Shown in pieces: positions 19,578 to 30,017 of a stretch of DNA of 64,000 nucleotides (positions are counted from its first letter, which is position 1; each line of letters begins with the position of its first letter). The notes beneath the pieces are model-generated. The model saw only the letters and a program-made list of their open reading frames with translations. It made no database searches and was not told the origin of the DNA. This DNA comes from Bacteroidota bacterium (GTDB lineage: Bacteria > Bacteroidota > Bacteroidia > Chitinophagales > BACL12): positions 372,001 to 436,000 of the forward strand of contig JADJIS010000001.1 in assembly GCA_016706865.1 (NCBI GenBank), given 5' to 3'. The position numbers and the translations under genes are program-made.

Positions 19578-20915
19578 GTGAAATTTCCAGATAAATTCTT
19601 ATCACATTTGATCTCCTGCCCGGGATTTGATCAAGAGCGTTTTGTTGATGCCCATGAAGTGAAACCTCCTGTTTCGTTGCGATTGAATGCAAATAAAAAA
19701 TTTCAACATCACTATAATAAAAAGGTGCCCTGGAGTGAAACAGGATATTATTTAGACGAGCGTCCTTTATTTGTTTTTGATCCTTTATTTCATGCAGGAG
19801 CATATTATGTTCAGGAAGCATCCGGTATGTTTATCGAATATATTTTAAATCAATTACCGGAAATTTCGGAGCAAATAAAAGTTTTGGATCTGTGCGCTGC
19901 TCCGGGTGGAAAATCGACGATTATTGCATCCTGCATATCAGCGGAAAGTTTATTGTTGAGTAATGAAATTATTAAAACCCGCATTTCAGGATTAAAAGAA
20001 AATGTTACCAAATGGGGTAATACAAATGTGGTAGTTACCAATAATGATCCTGCTGATTTTAAAGATCTATCTGAATTTTTTGATGTGATATTAGTAGATG
20101 CACCATGTTCCGGTTCGGGATTATTCAGAAAGGATAATTCTGCAATTCAGGAATGGAGTGAAGAGAATGTTTTACATTGTCAAAAAAGACAAAAAAGAAT
20201 ATTACAGGATATTCTTCCTTCCCTAAAAGTTGGAGGTAAATTAATTTACACAACATGTAGTTTCAGCAAAGAAGAAAATGAGGATATTGTACAATATTTA
20301 ATTAATGAATTTGGGATGTTGGTGGAGCAAATAAATATTCCTACCGAATGGAATATAATTTCCACAGAATTGGGCCATCGGTTTTACCCTGATAAATTAA
20401 AAGGGGAAGGATTTTTTGCTTGTGTTCTCCAAAAAAATAAAGAAATTATTCAAGCGGGAGAAATTAGTGCAAGCGCCTACATGCCTTACACAGCAGCTAA
20501 TACAGAAGAAGTAAGTGCTATATCTAATTTTATCAACTATCCTGAAAAATATTCTTTTTTTATTTTCAAGGATTCTATATTCAGTATTCAAAAAGAGTTT
20601 TATTCCACCCTAAAAAAATTAGCCTCGTGTTTAAGAGTTGTGCAAGCTGGAACGGAGATCGGAAAATTAATACGTGGCGAATTAATTCCTGCCCATGCAT
20701 TTGCGATGAGTAATTTAATGCACACCACAATTCCCACAATAGAACTTGATGAAACAACGGCAATTCAATATTTAAGAAAGGAAAATATTGTGATCAATTC
20801 TGATAAAACCGGATGGGCGATATGTACTTATAAAAACATTCCGCTTGGATGGATAAAAATATTACCTAACAGAGTGAATAATTATTATCCGGTGGATTGG
20901 AGGGTGAGAAAATGA
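19578..20915 (+). CDS. RsmF/NOL1-NOP2-Sun rRNA cytosine-C5 methyltransferase
   Basis: 445 residues. The start is GTG; there is no suitable ATG nearby. The SAM-binding motif is VLDLCAAPGGKS (residues 102-113). Both cysteines of m5C methyltransferases are present: Cys177 in DAPCSGSG and the catalytic Cys227 in TTCSF. The C-terminal 150 residues resemble the RNA-binding extension of RsmF-type enzymes. It methylates a cytosine in rRNA (16S in the RsmF family) in the cytoplasm; the exact site cannot be read from sequence. Its stop codon is part of the first GAGNNAT heptamer array of the following repeat island. Confidence 0.9.
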   Translation: MKFPDKFLSHLISCPGFDQERFVDAHEVKPPVSLRLNANKKFQHHYNKKVPWSETGYYLDERPLFVFDPLFHAGAYYVQEASGMFIEYILNQLPEISEQIKVLDLCAAPGGKSTIIASCISAESLLLSNEIIKTRISGLKENVTKWGNTNVVVTNNDPADFKDLSEFFDVILVDAPCSGSGLFRKDNSAIQEWSEENVLHCQKRQKRILQDILPSLKVGGKLIYTTCSFSKEENEDIVQYLINEFGMLVEQINIPTEWNIISTELGHRFYPDKLKGEGFFACVLQKNKEIIQAGEISASAYMPYTAANTEEVSAISNFINYPEKYSFFIFKDSIFSIQKEFYSTLKKLASCLRVVQAGTEIGKLIRGELIPAHAFAMSNLMHTTIPTIELDETTAIQYLRKENIVINSDKTGWAICTYKNIPLGWIKILPNRVNNYYPVDWRVRK

Positions 20916-21125
20916 GTAATGAGTTATGAGTAATGAGGGTGCCTCAGGTCAGCCGGAAATTTAATGTCTTTATTGGGGTTATAGAGTCTGGGTGAGTGGT
21001 GAGTAGTGAGATTGCTCCGAGTGAAAATAATCGTCAGGAGTCATTAGTCAGGAGTAATAACTATCCGGCTCACGATAGGTAAACTCATTACTCATTCCCC
21101 GAACTCACGGTTCAAGATTCACCAA
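20911..21125. repeat. Heptamer repeat island (GAGNNAT, GGTGAGT and core)
   Basis: A GAGNNAT array at 20911-20937, a GGTGAGT array at 20991-21010, an inverted copy of the CCGGAT / TGACNNN core at 21033-21080, and CTCATTA words to 21095. The island overlaps the methyltransferase stop codon. Confidence 0.8.
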
Positions 21126-21130
21126 AAAAG

Positions 21131-21559
21131 TCATTTATTATTTTCAGGGGCAGGCGTGCATTCATCTTTTATTTCAAATTTAATGGGTAGCGCAAGATAT
21201 ACCCTTACTTTTTTGTCCCCTGATTTTCCGGGTTTCCATTTTGGCATATTACTTATTACTCTCTGAGCTTCTTCATCACAGCCATACCCAATTCCCTTCT
21301 TAATTATTATATCATTTAAAGAACCATCTTTTTCAACGATAAACTGCATGTATATAGTGCCTTCAATACAATTTTTAATTGCCTCGTCAGGATAATTGAT
21401 GTGTTTCGATAAATAACTATACAATGCATCTATTCCACCTTTAAATTCGGGAGGTTGATCAACAAAAGTATATATAGTTTCAGAAGAAGTTGATTCGGAA
21501 TTTTGTGCGATCAAATTACCTGAAGTTAATATTAAAAATATTGTAATAAAATTTTTCAT
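21131..21559 (-). CDS. Small TonB C-terminal-domain protein
   Basis: 142 residues: a signal peptide (to NLIAQ) followed directly by a TonB_C domain (GTIYMQFIVEKDGSL ... AQRVISNMPKWKPGK ... VYLALPIKFEI). There is no membrane-anchoring TonB N-terminus and no proline-rich spacer, so it is probably a free periplasmic domain rather than a full energy transducer. It is a paralogue of the next gene on the same strand, which lies 71 bp upstream. A -7 box TATGTTTG lies at 21587-21594. Confidence 0.85.
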   Translation of the reverse strand: MKNFITIFLILTSGNLIAQNSESTSSETIYTFVDQPPEFKGGIDALYSYLSKHINYPDEAIKNCIEGTIYMQFIVEKDGSLNDIIIKKGIGYGCDEEAQRVISNMPKWKPGKSGDKKVRVYLALPIKFEIKDECTPAPENNK

Positions 21560-21586
21560 AGGGTATGTTTAATAAATTTCTGAGGA

Positions 21587-21594
21587 CAAACATA
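21587..21594 (-). promoter_or_regulatory. -7 box TATGTTTG of the small TonB_C gene
   Basis: Minus-strand TATGTTTG matches TAnnTTTG and lies 27 bp upstream of the ATG at 21559, in the gap between the two TonB_C paralogues. It suggests separate transcription. Confidence 0.5.
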
Positions 21595-21630
21595 ATTCAA
21601 TTAGTACCCTTTAAGTAATAACTTACCAAT

Positions 21631-22053
21631 TCAATCTTCCGGTTCCTTTTTAACGGTACAATCTGCAATATCAAATTTGACGGGCATGGTGAAGGCAACA
21701 GACACCGGTTTATCGTTTTGAGTGCCCGGTTTCCAGGATGGCATCGAATTAATAACCCGCAAGGCCTCTTCATCGCATCCATAACCTAATCCTCTTGCCA
21801 CATTTGCTTCACTAACCTCTCCGGTTTCGTTTATCACAAATTTTACGAATACAGTTCCTTTTATACAATTGGCCTTCGCATCAGCAGGGTATTGAAGATT
21901 ATCGATCAAATATTGATACAAGGCTACCTGTCCGCCATTAAATTCAGGATAGATTTCAGGATTTACGCAAATGATCGAATTTGACGGTTGTTGAACCTGA
22001 GCAAAAGTTGTCGTTGTAATAACAATTGCGAAAAGAAAAAAAAGATGTTTCAT
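21631..22053 (-). CDS. Small TonB C-terminal-domain protein (paralogue)
   Basis: 140 residues: signal peptide (to TTTFAQ), a short linker and a TonB_C domain (GTVFVKFVINETGEV ... GLGYGCDEEALRVINSMPSWKPG ... VAFTMPVKFDI). The GYGCDEEA block is shared with the downstream paralogue, so the pair arose by duplication. As in that protein, the N-terminal membrane anchor and proline linker of true TonB are missing. Likely periplasmic. The partner is unknown. Confidence 0.85.
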   Translation of the reverse strand: MKHLFFLFAIVITTTTFAQVQQPSNSIICVNPEIYPEFNGGQVALYQYLIDNLQYPADAKANCIKGTVFVKFVINETGEVSEANVARGLGYGCDEEALRVINSMPSWKPGTQNDKPVSVAFTMPVKFDIADCTVKKEPED

Positions 22054-22563
22054 ATTGATTTTGTTTTAAATTGTGACGAACCAATAATAATGAGTTATGA
22101 AAGTGTTTAAAACTCAAATCTATTAATTTCCCGGTGCCATAAACTACCCTTTGTGTAAAAATTTAAGGAAAGGCTTAAATTTTACAATTAGCTGATATTA
22201 TTACACATATCCCATTGAAAAGGAATAAAAAAAGGGTCGTATTTATCTATCTTCATAAAAGCATAAGGCTGTTTTTCGCTACTTTTCTAAGCCCAAATTA
22301 ATGTCAATTTTACTATAAAATGTGATATGGAAAAAAGGTAGATAATCATTAAATATTTTGAACTTTTTCAATTAAAATAGCTATTTCATCGATAAAATAT
22401 TTTTAATATATTTATATAATGTGACAACAATAAAATTTTAAAAATGGATCCAAAATGTATATTTTAATAGATTGTGCTTATAAAAACCCATTTCATTACC
22501 TACTTTTGATGTCCCAAAAATTTTGATAACCTAACCAAAGCCATACCACCAAAATACACATCA
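22054..22563. other. AT-rich intergenic gap, no gene seen
   Basis: 510 bp between divergent genes. It holds a -7 box TACTTTTG at 22501-22508 for the PKD gene, with a TTG about 25 bp upstream. Nothing else is recognised, and no heptamer array of note. Confidence 0.6.
22501..22508 (+). promoter_or_regulatory. -7 box TACTTTTG of the PKD gene
   Basis: TACTTTTG matches TAnnTTTG, with TTG at 22473-22475. It is 55 bp before the ATG at 22564. Confidence 0.55.
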
Positions 22564-25500
22564 ATGAAAAAGACTCTAATCAGCCTGATCCTCCCCATTT
22601 GCCTTTTATTTACAACGAGAACAGAAGCCCAAACTTATACAATTGGCGCAGATAATGGCATAAACGGAGCCATGGTATATCCTACTCCCTTTGGCGATTA
22701 TTACAAAAACATGCGCACCCAACATTTGTATCGGGCATCAGAACTTACAGCGGCAGGAATGACCGCTGGTTTTATTTCTGAGATAAGCTGGGATGTTATA
22801 ACACTGCCGGCTTCTGTAGATGAAACCGAAGGATACACCATCAAATTATTATCCACAGGAACCAGTTCTCTCAGTTTAACAACCTGGGAATCCGGAGCAA
22901 CAACAGTTTGGGGTCCAACAGATTATACGCCTGTTGCCGGTATAAATAATTTTGTTTTAGGTGTTCCTTTTTTCTGGGATGGTGCCAGTAATATTATTGT
23001 TGAAATTTGCGGTGGAAATCCAGCGGGTGTATTTACCAAAAATGCGCGTGTTACCTGGACCGGTCCATTAGGTTTTAATGGTTCACATACCTATAACAGC
23101 GATGTTGAATTTCTTTGTGCTTATACGGGTCCTCTTTATTACGATGATTCACCCGGTGGCCCTGATTACAGACCTCAGATTAAATTCACACAGGTTGCTG
23201 CTACCAATTGCGCTGTAGTTCCTGATGCGGGTACGGCTATATCTACTGCTACGGATGTTTGTATTGGTGAAAGTTTTACACTTTCCATTGATCCGATAGT
23301 TGCCATGGGCATTACTTACCAATGGGCCAGATCAGTAGACGGACTCGCCTATTCCAACATTGCCGGTGCAACAAGCTCTAACTTTAGTACAACTCAAACC
23401 TCTTCTTACTATTATAAGTGTAAGGTTACCTGCACATTAAGTGGTGATGTTGAAACTTCAGATGCTGTATTTGTTTTACAAAATGACCCACTTGATTGTT
23501 ACTGTATCCCCACTTATTTAACCGGAACAATTGAAGGTGATTATATTAGTCATGTTGAATTAGAAGATATTGATAATGTTACCGGTGCTTCCGTAGCGCC
23601 GTTCTACACCTATTATAGTGGAATTTCCACCGAAATTTCTGAATTAGCAACCTATACCATACATATTTCTGTAGGAACTTATGAAACAAACAACAATGTT
23701 GCAGCATGGATAGATTACAATCAGGACGGCGCCTTTGGGGTTGGTGAAAAATTAGGAGAGGTGATAAACCTTGCTGCATTCGGAACCGGAAATATCACTT
23801 TTACTGTACCAATATCCGCATTAACCGGAACAACAAGATTACGCATAAGAGATGCATGGAATACAGTTGGTATCACCGCCTGTGATGAATATGGATTTGG
23901 AGAGACGGAAGATTATAACGTAGAAATTCTGGCCGCTGTTGCACCTACTGCAGCATTCTCCTATACCGGAGATCCGGTTGTGAGCTTTACAGATCTTTCT
24001 GCAGGTTCTCCAACTTCATGGTCATGGACTTTTGGTGATGGAGGAATATCCGCACTTGAAAATCCTACGCATATTTATAGCATTAACGGAACATACAATG
24101 TTTGTCTTACTGCAACCAATGCAGTTGGCTCAAATACTTTCTGTCAGAATGTTATAATTGACTCTTATTTGCCTCCGGTTTCAGCATTTGCATATGCCGG
24201 AGACCCAACTGTTGTTTTCGATGATAATTCAACCAACAGCCCTACCTCATGGTCTTGGAATTTTGGTGACGGAGGTACATCCTTACTTCAAAATCCTGTT
24301 CATACCTATTTAACAAACGGGGTATATAATGTTTGCCTCGTTGCTGCAAATGCAACCGGCGAAGATATATCCTGTCAGAATGTAACCATCGATTCCTATT
24401 TATCTCCGGTGGCAGCTTTTACTTATTCTGGCGACCCAACAGTAACTTTTGATGATAATTCGACAAATAGTCCAACTTCATGGTTCTGGTATTTTGATGA
24501 TGGATCCACTTCTACCCTGGCAAATCCTGTACATACTTATGCAGAGAATGGCACCTATAACGTTTGTTTAACTGCAACCAATGGAGTTGGATCCAATACT
24601 GTTTGCCAAAACGTAATAATTGATTCTTACCTGTCGCCTTTAGCTGATTTTTCATACACCGGTGATCCAAACGTTGCATTTACCGACCTTTCAACAAATA
24701 GTCCCGATACATGGGCTTGGGATTTTGGAGATGGTGGCACTTCCACGCTTGAAAATCCTTCACATACTTATGCACTGAACGGCACTTTTAATGTTTGTTT
24801 AACAGCTACCAATATTGTTGGATCCAATACACATTGTGAAAATGTTATAATTGATTCCTATATCTATACTCCCGTTACCGATTTCAGTAATTCCGGTGAT
24901 CCATTTGTAAGTTTTACTGATCTTTCAACAAATATTCCGGATACCTGGAGTTGGAATTTTGATGACGGTGGAACGTCCACACTTCAAAATCCTACACATA
25001 ATTATACCGATGATGGAGTTTATAATGTTTGTTTAACTGCATCCAATGCAGCGGGTTCCGATACGTATTGTAAAAATGTAACTATAAGCAGCTTCCCTTC
25101 ACCGATCGCATCATTTATTTTCAGTGGAGATCCGAATGTTACATTCGCAGATCTTACCACAAATGATCCATATGCATGGGATTGGGATTTTGATGATGGA
25201 GGAACAAGTACAGTTCAAAATCCTGTTCATTTCTTTGATGAGAACGGAACCTATAATGTTTGTCTTACTGCAACTGCAGCGGGCGGATCTGACACTTATT
25301 GCGCCAATGTTATTATTACAACTTTAGGCTCTGCTCCGGTTACTGATTATACCTGGACACTTACAGGACTTACATTATTCTTTACCGATATTTCAACTAA
25401 TGAACCTTCCGATTGGTTGTGGCAATTTGGTGATGGCTCCATTTCCGGATTACAAAATCCATCACATAGTTATGCAGTTACAGGAGAATACAATGTTTGT

Positions 25501-25833
25501 CTTACTGCAATAAACGATTATGGCAGCATGGATAATTGTAAGATAATTAATGTAAATCCTGTTGGCATTTTAACTACTGATGCGGAAGTGATCAGCCTTT
25601 ATCCGAATCCTGTAACTGATCATACTATCGTTGTGCTTCCGGAATTAATTAATGATCTTAACGAAATCACCCTTTATAATGCTGTAGGAACTCAAATTAA
25701 TACTGATCAATTGTTTTTAAATAAATCAAATACAACCTTACAGATCAATACAAAATTGTTACCTGCCGGCACTTATACCATTAAAATAGCAAATGGATCG
25801 AAATTGTATATAGCACAATTTGTTAAAATATAA
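22564..25833 (+). CDS. GEVED- and PKD-repeat T9SS surface protein
   Basis: 1089 residues. Signal peptide (to RTEAQ); N-terminal beta-rich region; an Ig-like segment (about 230-305, YQWARSVDGLAYSNI); a GEVED domain (about 320-455, AAWIDYNQDGAFGVGEKLGE, GFGETEDYNVEI); seven tandem PKD domains (about 458-1005, each with a W-x-F-G/D-DG core and a conserved CLTATN strand); and a T9SS type A sorting domain (VISLYPNPVTD). The first six PKD units are joined by near-identical linkers (IDSYLSP-type), pointing to recent internal duplication. Probably an adhesin-like or matrix protein. A terminator follows. Confidence 0.88.
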   Translation: MKKTLISLILPICLLFTTRTEAQTYTIGADNGINGAMVYPTPFGDYYKNMRTQHLYRASELTAAGMTAGFISEISWDVITLPASVDETEGYTIKLLSTGTSSLSLTTWESGATTVWGPTDYTPVAGINNFVLGVPFFWDGASNIIVEICGGNPAGVFTKNARVTWTGPLGFNGSHTYNSDVEFLCAYTGPLYYDDSPGGPDYRPQIKFTQVAATNCAVVPDAGTAISTATDVCIGESFTLSIDPIVAMGITYQWARSVDGLAYSNIAGATSSNFSTTQTSSYYYKCKVTCTLSGDVETSDAVFVLQNDPLDCYCIPTYLTGTIEGDYISHVELEDIDNVTGASVAPFYTYYSGISTEISELATYTIHISVGTYETNNNVAAWIDYNQDGAFGVGEKLGEVINLAAFGTGNITFTVPISALTGTTRLRIRDAWNTVGITACDEYGFGETEDYNVEILAAVAPTAAFSYTGDPVVSFTDLSAGSPTSWSWTFGDGGISALENPTHIYSINGTYNVCLTATNAVGSNTFCQNVIIDSYLPPVSAFAYAGDPTVVFDDNSTNSPTSWSWNFGDGGTSLLQNPVHTYLTNGVYNVCLVAANATGEDISCQNVTIDSYLSPVAAFTYSGDPTVTFDDNSTNSPTSWFWYFDDGSTSTLANPVHTYAENGTYNVCLTATNGVGSNTVCQNVIIDSYLSPLADFSYTGDPNVAFTDLSTNSPDTWAWDFGDGGTSTLENPSHTYALNGTFNVCLTATNIVGSNTHCENVIIDSYIYTPVTDFSNSGDPFVSFTDLSTNIPDTWSWNFDDGGTSTLQNPTHNYTDDGVYNVCLTASNAAGSDTYCKNVTISSFPSPIASFIFSGDPNVTFADLTTNDPYAWDWDFDDGGTSTVQNPVHFFDENGTYNVCLTATAAGGSDTYCANVIITTLGSAPVTDYTWTLTGLTLFFTDISTNEPSDWLWQFGDGSISGLQNPSHSYAVTGEYNVCLTAINDYGSMDNCKIINVNPVGILTTDAEVISLYPNPVTDHTIVVLPELINDLNEITLYNAVGTQINTDQLFLNKSNTTLQINTKLLPAGTYTIKIANGSKLYIAQFVKI

Positions 25834-25872
25834 AAGAATATTTCAATATCTGGAAATTCTTAATCTCCTTGC

Positions 25873-25908
25873 AAAAGAATGCTGCATTTAAAATGTGGCA
25901 TTCTTTTT
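25873..25908 (+). terminator. Intrinsic terminator of the PKD gene
   Basis: A hairpin with AAAAGAATGC and GCATTCTTTT arms, loop around TTTAAAA, then a T-run. It begins 40 bp past the stop codon. Confidence 0.8.
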
Positions 25909-26334
25909 TTAAAAAAATTTGAATAGATCAACTTCTTACTGAATTTCATAAAATGTTTTTTTCGCATTTCCACGGGAAATTTAATTTACAATCCTCCTAT
26001 TCAAATTACTGAATGTCTCCCTAAAAATTTTACATAAATGCTTACTTTGTGACACATTTAATTATTTTTTACCTGTAATTAAAATCATTCAATTGTAAAG
26101 TTTAAGTAATATAATAATTCATTTTTATGGAATTTTACTATAATTAAAACTTCATGTTTGTTTTTTTTGTTAAACCCATCTCTTATCATACCAAACTGCT
26201 TTCCATTTACACTAGAATATCCACACAATTTCTTGTATTGTGACCGTCACGTTACTCCATAAAAAAATTCCGATTTTGATATATTAATACTTATGCGTAT
26301 TATTATAGTGGGAATAAATCCAAAAAATAAGCAT
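25909..26334. other. AT-rich intergenic gap, no gene seen
   Basis: About 425 bp after the terminator, very A/T-rich, leading into the next PKD gene. No clear TAnnTTTG box, RNA gene or heptamer array is recognised. Confidence 0.5.
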
Positions 26335-29300
26335 ATGAAAAAGATTTTTTCAAGCGTTATATTGATCACCCTCATCAATATAACATTTTCACAAGTTCCC
26401 CTCACGATAGGCACCACTACATACGATTATCAAACCTATGGCTCAAGCAACAACCATTTGATTGCTTACCCCGATGGGAAGGTTTCAGCAAGCTGGATGG
26501 GTTCCAGCACTTTTACCCCGGCTTTCAACAATCTCGGAACCTATTACAATCACTTTAATGGTGTGTCCTGGGGTTCGTTTCCTACAGCCCGACTGGAAAC
26601 GGCTAAAACTTATTCGACAGAGCTTCTTACAGTAATGAGCCATGAAGTAGTTGTAGCAGATGACGTTTCAAGAGTTTTACTATTTAAAAACACCACTATT
26701 GGCGGCACAAGCTGGACAGAAACCGGCGGCTCCGATGTAATAGATGGTTGGTATCCAATGGCCTATTGCCCCGAAGGAACCGATGATATTTATGTAGTGA
26801 CCATGAAACCAAATCAGGAGGATCTATTATTTTCCAGGTCTGATGATGGAGGTGAAACCTGGGCAATTTTGGAATCTGCACTGCCAAATACCACAGAAGC
26901 CTGGGGATGTGATCTCGTTTTACCGGATTGTTATCAGGTTGTTGTGCATGGAAACGATGTTTATGTGCTTTATGGGAGTTTGATCTCTGATCTGATTCTC
27001 ATGCATTCCGGCAATAAAGGATTAACCTGGGATGCCAGTCCAACTGTGCTTGTAAATTTTCCTATCGATAATTATGTAGCAGGTGCGGGTGAAACCACGG
27101 ATTGGGACGGAGACGGGGATTTTGACTGGGTAAATACAACTGACGGCCGACATGAAATGATACTTACTGATGATGGTACTGTGCATGTTTTTGCGGGAAG
27201 GATGCAAATTCAGGATGTTTCAGGTGTTACAGGATTTTATTACGATTTTTCAAAGGCCGGAATTTATCATTGGAAAACAGGAGATGCCGCAGCAACATTG
27301 CATGATGAATTTGTTATCGATTGGGATGGTGATGGTGATCCTTTTAGTGGAATAACCGATAATCTTGATGCTTACAATTGGGAAAGTTTCACCTTTATGC
27401 CCACTGCTTCGTATGATGCTGATATTGATAGAATTTATTTATCGTATATGATGCCTGTGGAAGGTGAAGTTTCGGCAAGCGATCAAAACTATTCCGATCT
27501 TTTCGGTACTTATTCCGATGATGGTGGCGATACCTGGTCAGACCCGATAAACCTTACTTATTCTGCTTTTTTGGGAAAGGAAAATGCTTATCCAAGTGCA
27601 AGTCCAAGATCTATTGGGAACAAATTCCACGTGATGTGGCAACAGGATAATGAACCCGGAACTTCGCAGGATCCTGCTCCCGGTGATGATGATATTTTAA
27701 CTAACAACATGAAATATGTTGCCTGGGAGGATACCAGGTTTGAACCCTATAATCCCACTGTTGATTTTACATTTACTTTAAGTCCAGGATTTACGGCAAC
27801 TTTCACCAACTTGTCAGTAGATGCCGAGGAATATTTATGGGATTTTGGAGATGGATTCACTTCAACTTTAATGAACCCTACGCATACCTATGCTGCGGGA
27901 ACTTATGAAGTGTGCCTTACCGGCTATAATCATTATGGGGAAGCAACCACATGTCAAACTGTAGTGGCCGTAAATGAACCTATTGCAGATTTTATCTCAT
28001 TTGGCGATCCCGATGTCTCTTTTGTTGACCTTTCCACGGGAGCTCCGGATACTTGGTTTTGGGATTTTGGGGATGGTTTTACAAGCACCTTATCAGATCC
28101 AGTGCATACTTATTTAACTAATGGAACATTCACTGTTTGTTTAACTGTTTCTAATTTAGCAGGTTCAGATACTTACTGTGATGATGTTATAATTGACAGT
28201 TACCTCGCACCAACAGCTTATTTTATTCACTCAGGTGATCCAATAGTAACCTTTACCGATCTTTCAACAGGCGGACCAACTTCCTGGTTTTGGGATTTTG
28301 ATGATGGATTTACGTCAACGCTGCAAAATCCGGTTCATACCTATGTAGAAAACGGAACCTATAATGTTTGTCTTACCGCTACGAATGGAGTTGGAGAAAG
28401 TACTACCTGTCAGGATGTTGTAATATCAAGTTATACTGCTCCGGTTGCCTATTTTTCGCATACCGGCGATCCATTGGTAACCTTTACCGATCTCTCCACT
28501 AACGAACCCGATGAATGGTTCTGGGATTTTGGAGATGGAATTACCTCTACTTTAGAAAATCCAACACATACATTCGCAGAAAACGGCACTTTTGAAGTTT
28601 GCCTTACCGCTACCAATGCAATTGGTTCTGATACCTATTGCGAAAATATTGTTATAGACGGTTATGCTGCACCAAATGCTCTTTTCTCCTTTGCCGGCGA
28701 TCCAGATGTGAGTTTTACTGATCTATCTACTGGCGATCCAACTTCCTGGTCATGGGATTTTGATGACGGTGATTTCAGTACCTTACAAAACCCTGATCAT
28801 ACTTTTGTTGAAGATGGCACCTATAATGTTTGTTTAACTGTTGAAGGACCGGGAGGCAGTGATGAGGGCTGTATGAATGTGATAATTAACAATGCGGGAT
28901 CAGCACCAATCGCTGGTTTTACATATGTTATTTCAGGGCCATTAACAGTAACCTTTACCGACATTTCCATTAACGAACCAACCGATTGGGTGTGGGATTT
29001 TGGAGATGGTGCAATTTCCGGTATTCAAAATACTGCTCACACTTATGCAACAATTGGTAGTTATAATGTGTGTTTAACAGCATCCAATGCGGCAGGTTTT
29101 AATACCTATTGTAAATCTATTGAACTAACGAATGCAATCAACAATTTACAAACTGAACAACTCAACATATATCCAAATCCTGCAACAACGTCTGTTACAA
29201 TTAGTATGGATAATATTGATAATGACTATGTGTTAAGTGTATATAATACCCTCGGACAAATAATTTCTGTGGAAAGTGTTTTAATTAATGCAAAAATTAT

Positions 29301-29391
29301 TATGCAGGTTAATACATTAGCGGCAGGAAATTATGTTATTAAATTGAACACTTCGCAAGCTGTTTACGAAGGCATGTTTATTAAAGACTAA
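26335..29391 (+). CDS. BNR- and PKD-repeat T9SS surface protein
   Basis: 1018 residues from the start MKKIFSSVIL; an upstream in-frame ATG at 26293 gives a poor signal peptide. The signal peptide ends at ITFSQ. The N-terminal ~480 residues resemble a sialidase-like propeller with Asp-box motifs (RSDDGGETWA, SGNKGLTWDA, SDDGGDTWSD). Six PKD domains follow (about 485-945), with the same CLTATN and WDFGDG cores as the preceding gene, so the two are probably paralogues in their C-terminal halves. It ends in a T9SS type A sorting domain (LNIYPNPATTS). A terminator lies just downstream. Confidence 0.87.
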   Translation: MKKIFSSVILITLINITFSQVPLTIGTTTYDYQTYGSSNNHLIAYPDGKVSASWMGSSTFTPAFNNLGTYYNHFNGVSWGSFPTARLETAKTYSTELLTVMSHEVVVADDVSRVLLFKNTTIGGTSWTETGGSDVIDGWYPMAYCPEGTDDIYVVTMKPNQEDLLFSRSDDGGETWAILESALPNTTEAWGCDLVLPDCYQVVVHGNDVYVLYGSLISDLILMHSGNKGLTWDASPTVLVNFPIDNYVAGAGETTDWDGDGDFDWVNTTDGRHEMILTDDGTVHVFAGRMQIQDVSGVTGFYYDFSKAGIYHWKTGDAAATLHDEFVIDWDGDGDPFSGITDNLDAYNWESFTFMPTASYDADIDRIYLSYMMPVEGEVSASDQNYSDLFGTYSDDGGDTWSDPINLTYSAFLGKENAYPSASPRSIGNKFHVMWQQDNEPGTSQDPAPGDDDILTNNMKYVAWEDTRFEPYNPTVDFTFTLSPGFTATFTNLSVDAEEYLWDFGDGFTSTLMNPTHTYAAGTYEVCLTGYNHYGEATTCQTVVAVNEPIADFISFGDPDVSFVDLSTGAPDTWFWDFGDGFTSTLSDPVHTYLTNGTFTVCLTVSNLAGSDTYCDDVIIDSYLAPTAYFIHSGDPIVTFTDLSTGGPTSWFWDFDDGFTSTLQNPVHTYVENGTYNVCLTATNGVGESTTCQDVVISSYTAPVAYFSHTGDPLVTFTDLSTNEPDEWFWDFGDGITSTLENPTHTFAENGTFEVCLTATNAIGSDTYCENIVIDGYAAPNALFSFAGDPDVSFTDLSTGDPTSWSWDFDDGDFSTLQNPDHTFVEDGTYNVCLTVEGPGGSDEGCMNVIINNAGSAPIAGFTYVISGPLTVTFTDISINEPTDWVWDFGDGAISGIQNTAHTYATIGSYNVCLTASNAAGFNTYCKSIELTNAINNLQTEQLNIYPNPATTSVTISMDNIDNDYVLSVYNTLGQIISVESVLINAKIIMQVNTLAAGNYVIKLNTSQAVYEGMFIKD

Positions 29392-29404
29392 TAAATTGAT
29401 ACCG

Positions 29405-29444
29405 AAAAAAAAGCCCGTTTACTAAAAAGTAAAGGGGCTTTTTT
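29405..29444 (+). terminator. Intrinsic terminator
   Basis: AAGCCC and GGGCTT arms around a TTTACT/AGTAAA inner stem, with flanking A and T runs, 14 bp past the PKD gene stop. Confidence 0.8.
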
Positions 29445-29533
29445 CTAGCCTTCGCATATTCAAAATTGAATCTCTGTAATGCTTAATATTATTGCATTCA
29501 TATTTTAATTTGTGCGTAAAAATGCGCAAGGCA

Positions 29534-29576
29534 TAAAAAAAATGAGTCCGGAATTTCCAAACTCATTTTTTTCTTT
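29534..29576. terminator. Bidirectional terminator-like hairpin
   Basis: AAAAAAATGAGT and ACTCATTTTTTT arms with a CCGGAATTTCCAA loop region. It lies between the PKD gene terminator and the small minus-strand gene and would serve the latter. Confidence 0.65.
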
Positions 29577-29633
29577 TAAATAGCTTATTTCATTTTAATT
29601 AATTTATCAGTTTCAATTGTATTATTGGAATTT

Positions 29634-29873
29634 CTAGCTTCGCGAACTTTGGGTAGTATCTAATCCCGAAGTATACATATCAATAGTATCTCCAATCATC
29701 GGAATTGTGTCATCATGCATTGTAATAGCCTCTATGCCGCTGTTCGCTGCATTACTTTCCAAAATTGCAAAAGCCTGGTTTGTTATGCCAAGGAATAAAA
29801 AAACCATAAATGATAGTTTCTGCATTTTGCATGTTAATAGAGGCATTTTTTTGATTTGGGTTAACTTTTTCAT
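29634..29873 (-). CDS. Small secreted protein, hypothetical
   Basis: 79 residues from ATG 29873; internal ATGs could give a shorter form starting MQKLSFM. A hydrophobic signal peptide (LSFMVFLFLGITNQAFA) is followed by about 40 Asp/Thr/Ser-rich residues. No family is recognised. The start region belongs to the duplicated block in front of the MopE genes: a decayed copy of its 5' end lies at 32070-32110, where the ATG has become ACG, so the gene was present before the duplication. Confidence 0.5.
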   Translation of the reverse strand: MKKLTQIKKMPLLTCKMQKLSFMVFLFLGITNQAFAILESNAANSGIEAITMHDDTIPMIGDTIDMYTSGLDTTQSSRS

Positions 29874-30017
29874 AGTTTTAATTTTAGAAATTAACTTAAT
29901 TATCTAAATTTACACTAAATATTAATACCATACAATAATGAAAACATATTGCAAGTCACAAAATATTATATAATTGGTAATTTATAACGCATTTATTACC
30001 TTTTTAAAAAATTGAAA